Shown here: positions 9,187 to 17,100 of the stretch, piece after piece
How the letters are laid out: the number at the start of each line of letters is the position of its first letter
Numbering within the stretch: position 1 is the stretch's first letter
Assembly (NCBI GenBank): GCA_965221585.1
Contig: OZ244898.1
Coordinates: forward strand, 2,170,001-2,234,000
DNA length: 64,000 nucleotides
Direction: 5' to 3'
DNA from: VXYK01 sp965221585
Lineage (GTDB): Bacteria; Actinomycetota; Acidimicrobiia; Acidimicrobiales; Aldehydirespiratoraceae
Notes under the pieces: model-generated
The model's database searches: none
The model's input: the letters and a program-made list of their open reading frames with translations, nothing else
Told to the model about the DNA's origin: nothing
Program-made: the position numbers and the translations under genes

Positions 9187-9872
9187 TTGAAGGTGAAACC
9201 TGCATTTCTGAGTCTCGCCATCGTGGCGTCGCTGCTCCTTGGAGTCGGAGCGGGCATCGGCGCCTACGTGTTTCGGGATGAGCCGCCACCACCGCCGTGC
9301 AACCTGCCGACAACATCGGAACTGGAAGAGACGGTCGCTTCGAGCGCAGCGTGGCTGGAGCGGGCACTTCAAGCCAACAACCGCTTCTGATACGAGTACG
9401 ACCGCTCCAGCGACACCTTCACACGCAACTACTTCGATGTTCGCCACGCAGGGGTGGTGATGTCGCTGTATCAGGTGGCCGCACTCGGCGACAGAACCGT
9501 GCTCGAGACCGCCGACGGCGGCCTGCAGTACATCCTCGACAACCTCAACACCGTCGGCAACAGACTGGTCGGCCACTATCTGGCAACCGCACGAGACGCA
9601 GAGGAAGGCATCGAGAACCCGCCACTGGCTGACCAATGGGCTGCCTACGGATTCTCCGAGATGCGGACCTGGGGGATCTCGCCGAGGCCGAACTGGTCTA
9701 TGTCCGTTCGCTCAGCGAGGCGTACCACGAGCGCGTCGAACGCGAGAACAGGCGCGAGGCGTCACGAGTGGGAGACGGGACCGAGCCGCCGCGGGAGTCG
9801 GTTCGCCAGTCTCGAGGCGCTGCCTTCGGCACCACCGTGGACTTCGAGGCAGCCAGCAGAATCGCAGACTGA
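9187..9872 (+). pseudogene. Broken gene for a membrane-anchored protein
   Basis: A reading frame starts with an N-terminal membrane anchor (FLSLAIVASLLLGVGAGIGAYVF) and meets a TGA at 9388 after NNRF. The same frame then continues with coherent protein text (YEYDRSSDTFTRNYFDVRHAGVVMSLYQVAALGD... to FSEMRTWG, about 9670). The coherent text next passes into another frame (GDLAEAELVYVRSLSEAYHERVERENRRE...), ending at 9872. One nonsense codon plus one frameshift therefore disrupt it. The YxYD...VRHAG...ALY pattern resembles alpha/alpha-barrel (squalene-cyclase-like) proteins, but the family is not certain. A sequencing error at one or both sites is the alternative. Confidence 0.65.
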
Positions 9873-9906
9873 TCGTGGTGTTCCACGCTGCGGGAGCGGC
9901 GCTACG

Positions 9907-10641
9907 TCACCCCTGCTTCACCCATTTCTCGCAGGTCGGGTGCTGCCCCCGCCAACAGTCGACGAGGGCCTCGCCGACTGCCAGTGTGGTCCACTTGTCG
10001 CTGTCAGACCCGAGACCGGAGGCGAACGTGTCGCCTTGCCAACACTGCACCCACACGTCCGTCGCCGTCTCCGGTGCGCCCCACGGCGAAGGGATCAGAT
10101 AGGACGCTTCGAACCGGACCCCCGCCTGTGTACAGCCCGATCCTTTCAGCCACCCGTTGAGCAGCCCTGAATGTTCCGGGATTTGCGTGACCGGGTCGGT
10201 GGATGTGCCGAACAGCGACTGGCAGTGCGCCGGGTCGGCTGCTTGGGCGCAGTCGATGCCGTAATCGTCGATCGGGTTCGTCGACGACGCGCTGTAGTCG
10301 TAGGCGCCGTCGTTGTTCACGTCGCCCGCGGCGTTGTCGGGCGGGAACTCCCAGCACATCAGCCACGACGAGTAACAGTCGATGATGCCGCGGGTGCTGG
10401 TCGGCGGCCACATGTCGCCGTTGTCGCCCGGCTCGAAATGCTGGTTGAAGCAGTGCACGAAATACTGTGGTTGGTCTGCCGTGTCGGGCCATCGAATGTC
10501 GGTGCGGGTGCTGCCCCAATGGTTATCGCACAGCGCAGACGGGTCCGGTGATCCGTCTGGCGCTGTGTCTGCCGCGACGGGCGGAACGACAGCAACGAAC
10601 GACAGCGCTGCAGCTACACACAGTACAGTCAAGATTCTCAT
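9907..10641 (-). CDS. Secreted cysteine-rich hypothetical protein
   Basis: A 244-residue protein not recognised as a known family. It opens with a clear Sec signal peptide (MRILTVLCVAAALSFVAVVPPVAA, probable cleavage after AAD or VAA). The mature part is rich in Trp, Asp and Cys, with ten or so Cys residues in contexts such as IIDCYSSWLMCW, GIDCAQ and VDCWRG that suggest disulfides in an exported protein. A segment DVNNDGAYDYS looks like a Ca-binding loop of the dockerin/EF-hand kind (inference). A long perfect hairpin lies 26 bp upstream of the start. The upstream neighbour (to 11480) is on the same strand. Confidence 0.7.
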   Translation of the reverse strand: MRILTVLCVAAALSFVAVVPPVAADTAPDGSPDPSALCDNHWGSTRTDIRWPDTADQPQYFVHCFNQHFEPGDNGDMWPPTSTRGIIDCYSSWLMCWEFPPDNAAGDVNNDGAYDYSASSTNPIDDYGIDCAQAADPAHCQSLFGTSTDPVTQIPEHSGLLNGWLKGSGCTQAGVRFEASYLIPSPWGAPETATDVWVQCWQGDTFASGLGSDSDKWTTLAVGEALVDCWRGQHPTCEKWVKQG

Positions 10642-10666
10642 AGTACGATCTCGCTTATCTTTTGTT

Positions 10667-10701
10667 GATAACTCCTATCTGCTCTGCAGATAGGAGTTAT
10701 C
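10667..10701. other. Perfect 16-bp stem, 3-nt loop inverted repeat
   Basis: The arms at 10667-10682 (GATAACTCCTATCTGC) and 10686-10701 are exact reverse complements separated by TCT. It lies between two minus-strand genes (stop at 10740, next start at 10641). Neither strand has a T-run directly after the hairpin, so a simple intrinsic terminator is not well supported. An operator, an attenuator or a small-element end are alternatives. Confidence 0.8.
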
Positions 10702-10739
10702 ATAACATATCGGCTCGACCCGGCGCAAGCGCCCGCGGA

Positions 10740-11480
10740 TCAGGCGATGGTGATGGTTTCGGCGTCGTCGTCGAGCACGGCCCCGGCACCCTTCACGATG
10801 TTCTTCGACGCGCTGTACACCCCGCGCTGGGTGACCTCAGCAAGCCATGTGTCCGCTGTCGAAGTGACCTCGATTGAGACTGTGAACCCGGCATGGTCGC
10901 CGAATATCTCTTTGTACCACCACGCATACCCGTCGGCTTCGCCCAACAGAAACGCCGATGTGTGGTCGATGACGATGGTTGCCCCGCCGCCATCCGGTTT
11001 CTCGGTGAGGTTGATTCTGGCTTGATGAACCGGTGTCAACACTGGCAACCGGACAATGATCCGGTCTGTGTCGGCGAGAGTCAACAGCTCCGTCGTCAAC
11101 GTCAACGCTTCGACCTGGGTGATGCTTGTCGGGTCGGTGCTGAGTTTCGCCCGCCCGGCCTCAGCGACAGTGTCGGGAGCCTGCCATGCCCCGTCAGTGT
11201 CGGCGGCAATGTTGGCCGCGGCACGACGCAGGCGTGACACTTCGGAGTCGGTGAACTGACCTGTCGGTGGGAGGCTCTCTCGGCTCTCTGGCGATTGAGC
11301 CGACAAGACCCCGGCATGGCCGACCTCGAGCCGCAGTTGCGCCAGGATCTCCTCTGCGGTGCCGGGATCCTCGTCGCCCGCCAGTACGACGCTTCCACCG
11401 CAGCGCCTTATGCGCGGCCCGATGTCGTCGAGGGTGCCTGGTCCACCGAGGACGTCACCCGCATGGACGACCAGCAGCAC
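10740..11480 (-). CDS. Hypothetical protein, unknown family
   Basis: About 246 residues from a GTG at 11480, 48 bp after the stop of the upstream membrane-protein gene. The same frame is open further upstream, but that part overlaps and is antisense-like or out-of-frame text of the neighbour, so the shorter form is preferred; the start is uncertain. The N-terminal text VLLVVHAGDVLGGPGTLDDIGPRI...GGSVVLAGDEDP loosely recalls a Rossmann or metallophosphoesterase-like strand-loop, but the usual His/Asn metal ligands are not evident. The C-terminal half looks like a beta-rich domain (FTVSIEVTSTADTWLAEVTQRGVY). I do not assign a function. Composition is ordinary for the window. Confidence 0.55.
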   Translation of the reverse strand: MLLVVHAGDVLGGPGTLDDIGPRIRRCGGSVVLAGDEDPGTAEEILAQLRLEVGHAGVLSAQSPESRESLPPTGQFTDSEVSRLRRAAANIAADTDGAWQAPDTVAEAGRAKLSTDPTSITQVEALTLTTELLTLADTDRIIVRLPVLTPVHQARINLTEKPDGGGATIVIDHTSAFLLGEADGYAWWYKEIFGDHAGFTVSIEVTSTADTWLAEVTQRGVYSASKNIVKGAGAVLDDDAETITIA

Positions 11481-11527
11481 GCCATGGCCGGTGTCGCCCT
11501 GGCTGTCGACGCTCTCGCCGACGCTCG

Positions 11528-12772
11528 CTAAAGCGGCCCGTCGGGGACCAGCCGTCGGTAGTAGACAGCACGAACTGCGAGTGCTTGGCGGATTTCGCTG
11601 GTCATGTCCTCGGCGAACTCCTCGCGGTAGGCGGCGTCGGTCACGATCTGCACTGCGAACTGCAGGCCGGACATCAACCCGATGAAAGCCGAGACCAGCA
11701 CCAACTGGCGCGTGAACACCATCTCGCTGCCCAGGAACGACCAACGGGACGCCCAATCGACACTGCTGGTCAGTTCCGTCGCCGTGGTCCATTGCAACAG
11801 AGTGTCCTCACGAACCGTCAACAGCCCGAACAGCACGTAGAACACGGTGATCACCAACGCCACCAACAGAATCTGGATTGCTTGGGAGGCGAACAGCAGC
11901 AGAGCGACGTTGTACTCGGCACGGCGGTGCAGCCTCGGCGCGTCGGGGGCAGGATCCTCATCGCTCGGAACCATCAAGTCGACCGGCGTATCCGCGCTGC
12001 GCCTGCGCACATCGGACCAACGTTCGAAACGGGCCAGATCAACGGTGAGCCGCCGCACCGACAGCATCACGAAACCGGAACCGATGAACACGACCAACAC
12101 GACGACAGCCGCGAAATACGGCAGGGTGAAGTCGTTCGCCACCTGCCACATCTCCGCGTTCAAGAAGATGAAAGCCGAGAAGATCAACAAGATCGGCAGA
12201 GACTTCATGGTCAGGTTGGCAATGTCGCCGATCTGCGCTCTCAGTTGCCCGATCGACCAGCGGATCATCGGCAACAACCCCCAGGAGGTCACCACGAAGG
12301 CAACCAGCAGGATCAACACGTTGAGCACCACGACGACAAACACGTTCTCGGCGACCGCGTTCTGCGAACCGACGGCAGTCGGAACTACGGGCAGCACCAG
12401 GTACAGCACGATCTCCAGGACACCCACGCGGTCAGGGAGCTGAACCAAGCGGCGGCCGCGGACCCGGTTTATCAAGGCGAACGCAACAACTCCCAGAGCG
12501 ACGCAACCGACAAAGACCGCGGCCTGTCCCCAGCCCTCCCAGCGGTCGCCGAAAGCCAGGAACAGCTCCAGGAACACCACGAAGGCAAGGAAGGGGAACA
12601 TCCGGGTCAACACATCCTCCCGGACCGAATAGTGGTCGATCAGATGCGGCAGCCCGCGGCGTATGAACCAACGTTCGGTGCGGTCGCGGTGCCGCTCCAG
12701 CTCGGTGCTGATCAACGAACTCTCACCATCCACTTCCGGCAACGCTAATCCCAGATGGCTACAACGCTCCAT
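11528..12772 (-). CDS. Polytopic membrane protein, start codon inside imuB-end repeat A
   Basis: An integral membrane protein of about 414 residues with roughly eight hydrophobic segments (for example MFPFLAFVVFLELFLAFG, ENVFVVVVLNVLILLVAFVV, YFAAVVVLVVFIGSGFVML, IQILLVALVITVFYVLFGLL) and a charged N-terminal part RHRDRTERWFIRRGLPHLID. The function is unknown. The start is uncertain. The ATG at 12772 lies at the edge of the short imuB-end repeat and gives MERCSHLGLALPEVDGE. A GTG at 12733 and a TTG further in would begin at more native-looking text. If the 12772 start is used, imuB-derived DNA read in another frame supplies the first ten or so residues. Confidence 0.75.
   Translation of the reverse strand: MERCSHLGLALPEVDGESSLISTELERHRDRTERWFIRRGLPHLIDHYSVREDVLTRMFPFLAFVVFLELFLAFGDRWEGWGQAAVFVGCVALGVVAFALINRVRGRRLVQLPDRVGVLEIVLYLVLPVVPTAVGSQNAVAENVFVVVVLNVLILLVAFVVTSWGLLPMIRWSIGQLRAQIGDIANLTMKSLPILLIFSAFIFLNAEMWQVANDFTLPYFAAVVVLVVFIGSGFVMLSVRRLTVDLARFERWSDVRRRSADTPVDLMVPSDEDPAPDAPRLHRRAEYNVALLLFASQAIQILLVALVITVFYVLFGLLTVREDTLLQWTTATELTSSVDWASRWSFLGSEMVFTRQLVLVSAFIGLMSGLQFAVQIVTDAAYREEFAEDMTSEIRQALAVRAVYYRRLVPDGPL
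12737..12772 (-). repeat. imuB 3'-end direct repeat, copy A (left boundary)
   Basis: 36 bp matching the end of imuB (copy C, 25790-25825) with two mismatches, in the same orientation. Read on the minus strand it codes for WSVVAIWD followed by TAG, exactly the ImuB C terminus, and the identity also runs 8 bp past the stop codon. Homology stops abruptly on the island side. This is interpreted as the left attachment-like remnant of the compound island. Confidence 0.85.
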
Positions 12773-12834
12773 TTGCCGACCGGCCAAGACCGCAGGACAA
12801 GACTCGGGCAGAATACCAATGTAAATTATGCTCC

Positions 12835-12850
12835 TGCGCAAATTTGCGCA
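12835..12850. promoter_or_regulatory. Perfect 16-bp palindrome upstream of the DUF4143 ATPase operon
   Basis: TGCGCAAATTTGCGCA is an exact palindrome ending 30 bp before the ATG at 12881. Its position relative to an AT-rich start region suggests an operator for a dimeric helix-turn-helix regulator. No such regulator gene is adjacent. Confidence 0.55.
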
Positions 12851-12880
12851 CAAAGATAAATAACCTGCTAAGCTGCTGTT

Positions 12881-14134
12881 ATGTGGGACTACCAACGCTC
12901 ACAGGTCGATTTGCTAGTCGACCGGCTTCACGAACCGGTCGAGCGAATCTTCACGATTTTCGGTCCGCGCCAATGTGGAAAAACAACGATTGTCCGCCAA
13001 GCTCTAGCCAAGATACCGTACCCGTCCCGTTACGAAGCCGTGGATCAGTTGGGTCGGACACCTGACGAACCGGTTTGGTCGACGACACCTGAAGCTCGCG
13101 AAATAACAGCTCCTCGCGGCGCTGACTGGCTGGAGAGGGTCTGGCGGGAGTGTGCTCAAGAGGCCGACAGGTTCGGTTCGAAGTTCGTGTTGGTGCTCGA
13201 CGAGATACAGAAGATCCCTCGGTGGTCCGAGATCGTCAAGGGACTCTGGGATGCCGACCGGGCGTCAGGTCTCCAACTGCATGCCGTCGTTCTCGGCTCC
13301 GCGCCGATGCGAATGCAAGCCGACCTTACTGAGAGCCTCGCAGGCCGATTCGAGTCGATCCGCGCGACTCACTGGTCGTTCGATGAGATGCGTGACGCCT
13401 TCGGATTCGACTGCGACGAATTCGTCTTCTATGGCGGCTATCCCGGTGCGGTCCGGCGGCGGCACAGTTTCGGGCGCTGGCGGGACTACATCAGGGACTC
13501 GCTGATCGAGCCGCATCTTGAACGCGACATTCTCGGGATGGCCCGTGTCGACAAACCGGCCCTATTGCGACAACTGCTCGAGTTGGGCTGCCTGTACTCG
13601 GGTCAGGAACTCTCATACAAGAAGATGCGTGGACAACTAGAAGATGCGGGGCATGAATCAACGCTTGCGCGCTATCTGGGATTCCTGTCAGGCGCCGGTC
13701 TGGTCACGGGCATCTTCAAACATTCCAACGCGCCGCTGTTGCGGCGTTCCTCGTCACCGAAACTGAGTGTCCTCAACACCGCTCTCATGTCGGCCGTCGT
13801 CGGTTACAGCTTCGACGACGCCCGGGAGAACCGCAACCACTGGGGAAGGGTCGTTGAGAGCGCGGTCGGCGCGCATTTGGTCAATACGGCTTCTTCGGCG
13901 ACCAGTGTCAGATACTGGCGCGATGGTAACGACGAGGTCGACTTCGTGCTGCAAAGAGGACCTCGCCTCGTAGGCATCGAAGTCAAGTCCGGTAGTAGCC
14001 GCGCTCGACGTTCAAGCATGGTGGACTTTGAGCGCAAGTTCTCTGCGTCTCCTTCGATCGTCGTCGGGGACTCAGGTATTCCGCTACAAGACTTCCTGTC
14101 GAAACCAGCCGACCACTGGCTCGACACGTCATGA
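12881..14134 (+). CDS. DUF4143-type AAA ATPase with C-terminal PD-(D/E)xK-like core
   Basis: A 417-residue ATPase of the widespread AAA_14/DUF4143 group. Walker A is GPRQCGKTT (residues 28-36) and Walker B is FVLVLDEIQ (Asp107, Glu108). The N-terminal ATPase is followed by a winged-helix-like part (ELSYKKMRGQLEDAGHESTLARYLGFLSGAGLV) and a C-terminal nuclease-like core, EVDFVL (Asp354) then GIEVKSG (Glu367, Lys369). Biological roles in this group are poorly known; some members sit in defence or toxin-like loci. It overlaps the next gene by 4 bp (ATGA at 14131), so the two are translationally coupled. A perfect palindrome lies upstream. It is the first gene inside cassette 1. Confidence 0.88.
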   Translation: MWDYQRSQVDLLVDRLHEPVERIFTIFGPRQCGKTTIVRQALAKIPYPSRYEAVDQLGRTPDEPVWSTTPEAREITAPRGADWLERVWRECAQEADRFGSKFVLVLDEIQKIPRWSEIVKGLWDADRASGLQLHAVVLGSAPMRMQADLTESLAGRFESIRATHWSFDEMRDAFGFDCDEFVFYGGYPGAVRRRHSFGRWRDYIRDSLIEPHLERDILGMARVDKPALLRQLLELGCLYSGQELSYKKMRGQLEDAGHESTLARYLGFLSGAGLVTGIFKHSNAPLLRRSSSPKLSVLNTALMSAVVGYSFDDARENRNHWGRVVESAVGAHLVNTASSATSVRYWRDGNDEVDFVLQRGPRLVGIEVKSGSSRARRSSMVDFERKFSASPSIVVGDSGIPLQDFLSKPADHWLDTS

Positions 14135-17100
14135 CTAAGCGCAACCTGATTCCGCGCACTTGCACTGAAGTCGCCACAGACGACTCGGTGCTAGCCAGTC
14201 TCGAAGGACCACAACCGCTGAGCGCATTTCGAGATGTGCCCGCATACGTGCTTCTCGGCGAACCGGGCGCCGGAAAGACGACTGAGTTCGAACGCGAATG
14301 CGAAGCCCTGGGTGATCAAGCAGAGCGGATCTCGGCACGCCGGTTCGCAAAGGCCGACATCGCTGCGCATCGCGAATGGCGCGACAACGTGCTCTTCATC
14401 GATGGTCTCGACGAGACCCGGGCCGGTGGGCGCCAAGCAACTGAAGCACTTGACGAAATCGCCGAGCGACTGGAACAACTGGGTTCGCCACGATTTCGCC
14501 TCTCCTGTCGTGCCGCGGATTGGCTCGGACCCGTCGATCGAAGCCCGCTCGCCAAGATATCGTCCGATGGCCGGGTAGTCGTGCTGCGACTCGACCCACT
14601 GAACCGTTTCGATGTTCGTGAGTACCTGACCGGTCAGTTGCCGATTACCGATCCTGCCAATTTCATCTTTGAGGCCGAGTCGCGAGGTCTTGGGTCACTG
14701 CTCGACAACCCCCTGACACTCCAGTTGCTCATCACCGCTACCAACAGCGACGGCTGGCCTTCCACGCGTCGCGAGACCTTCGAAGGCTTCTGCCGCAGAC
14801 TCGCGCAGGAACTCAGTTCAACGCATCCAAGCTCAGCCCAAGCGCACCCGCCCGAGCCGATCTTGGCCGCGGCAGGTCGTCTCTGCGCCATTCAACTTCT
14901 GACTGGAGCAGAAGGATTCATGCTCGCGCCCACGGCAACAAACTCTGAGTTCATTCCCGTAGCCGAAGTCTCTGCAGACATCGCCAAGGCACTAACTCTC
15001 ACAGATTTCGAGATTCTAGATGTCTTCGCAACCAGTCTGTTCGCACCGGTTGGGGAGCAGAGCTACTCACCGAAACACCGTCAGATAACCGAGTACCTCG
15101 CGGCTGCACACATCTCCCATCTCGTCGAAACCGGCAACATTTCCGAAGGCCGTGTGCTCACCGCTCTCACCAGTCGGATCGACGGCAGCGTCGTAACCGA
15201 TCTCCGGGGTTTGGCGGCCTGGCTGGCCACTCTTTGCAGCGAAGCCCGACGCGAACTCATTGCTAGCGACCCGGTGGGAATGGGCTTGTACGGCGATGTC
15301 TCGGGTTGGTCGATCGATGATCGAGTAGCGCTCCTGAACAGTCTCATTGCTCAAGCAAAGCCGGAGGACCTCTGGGGGGTCCGTTGGTTCGACAAGACCA
15401 AGCACCGCTATCGCGATGCGACTGCATGGGGGTTTCGAAATCTGTGTAAGCCAGAGATGGCCGATGTCTTGGAGGAGTACCTCCGCCCCCCACTACTCGA
15501 CGCTGTGCCCGGTCACATCCTTGAACTCCTGCTCCGGTCCCTGGCCGAGATCGAAGATGGTTGGCGAGATCATTTGTACAAGCTCGTCCTCCATGTTCGT
15601 CAACTGGCCCTTGGCACCACGACTCACCCCGAAGTGCGGCTCGCCGCGCTGCTTGCCTTTGCAAGAATCGAACCTTCACCATCGGAGAAGCAAGCGACTC
15701 TACGCGACGCCTTAGAGGCGGTTCGCGAGAGCCGCTTCGCCGACCCGGACGACGAAATCGCGGGCTCATTGTTACGCATTCTGTATCCCCATGCGATCGG
15801 ACCCGACCGCATCTGGGAGTACGCATCGCTGTTGCATCGTGGACCCAGCGCCAAGAACCGGGACTTCTGGCGATATGTCCTGTGCGACGAAACCCCGGCC
15901 GACGAACTGCCGAACCTTCTAGACAATTTTGCCGACGACGCGGAACGCCTATGGCCAGTCCTGGCCGGCGCGTTCGCGGAAGAAGGGCTTCGGAAGCTGC
16001 TCGTTCGAACATTGCGAGAGATCGGGCATCAGACTGACCCTGAGCGGCTCTACCGCTGGATTGCAGCAGTTACGTCCCAGGGACCGACGACGACACGTGA
16101 CGAGAACGCGGAACTGCGCGAGTGGCTCGGAGACAACGACGCGATCACGCAGCAGTTGCTTAGAATCGAGATAGCTCGTTCAACCGGTGATGAGGCGAGC
16201 TTTCATGAGCGACACGTGCTACGAGAGTTGTGGCTGGCTACTCACTTGCCGGACTTCGTTGAGTGGTGCGCTCAGCAAGCTCGCGCGCAGGTTGAAATCG
16301 ACTGGGATATGGCCTGCGCGTTCCTCGAGGCTCCTCTACGACACGGATATTGGCTAGAAACAAGTGGCGACCTGATCCAGCGTCTGAGGTCGGCCCTAGC
16401 GAACGATTCAGAGTTACTGGGCCATCTGAACGAACACCTCGTGCCATCGAAGACACAGCCTGAAGACCATGAGGTGGTACGTCGACTCCGACAACAGACA
16501 AACAAAAAGTTGGCCGAGTACGAGCAGAAGAGGCTACAGCGACAGTCTGAGTGGCGAGTACTTATTCAAGCATCCGACAAGGAACTGGCATCACCCTCCT
16601 TCCCAGCACAGAACCTGCACACGCTGGCTTTGGCTTACTTCGGATTGCTTATCCCCGTTACCGATTTGAGCGATCCGCGTGAGCGCCTAATGGAGTTAAT
16701 CGGCGACCACACTGAGTTGATCGACGCCGTCATCGGGGCGCTGCGCGACGCCCCGTTGCGCGCCGACCTGCCGACAGTGGAACGCACGACTGAACTGATC
16801 ACCGATTCGAAGCACGACTGGCTCGCCTTCCCCGTGCTTGCTGGTCTCGCTATCCGCGAATCAGAGAAATCACTGGATGACAGACCCCTGTCCGATGACA
16901 TAAGACGTAAAGCTCTTGCAATCTATTCCGGGGTCGCCTTGATGCCCTCAGACAAACCCGCCTGGCCGAAGCGCTGGCTGAGAGCGGACCCAACGCTCGT
17001 TTTGGATGTCCTCCACAGGTGTTCAATTGCCGCTGTCAAGCGTGGTGACACACACCTGTCGATGCTGAATTGGTTGGACGAGGTTGACGACCTCGATGAC

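Noticed and set aside
9388..9390. TGA as a selenocysteine codon
   Set aside because: No SECIS-like context or selenoprotein family fits, and a second frameshift downstream argues for decay.
11267..12748. Long plus-strand open frame (493 codons)
   Set aside because: Antisense to the membrane-protein gene; its text is Gln/Arg/His-rich without domain-like pattern, as expected for a GC-rich shadow frame.
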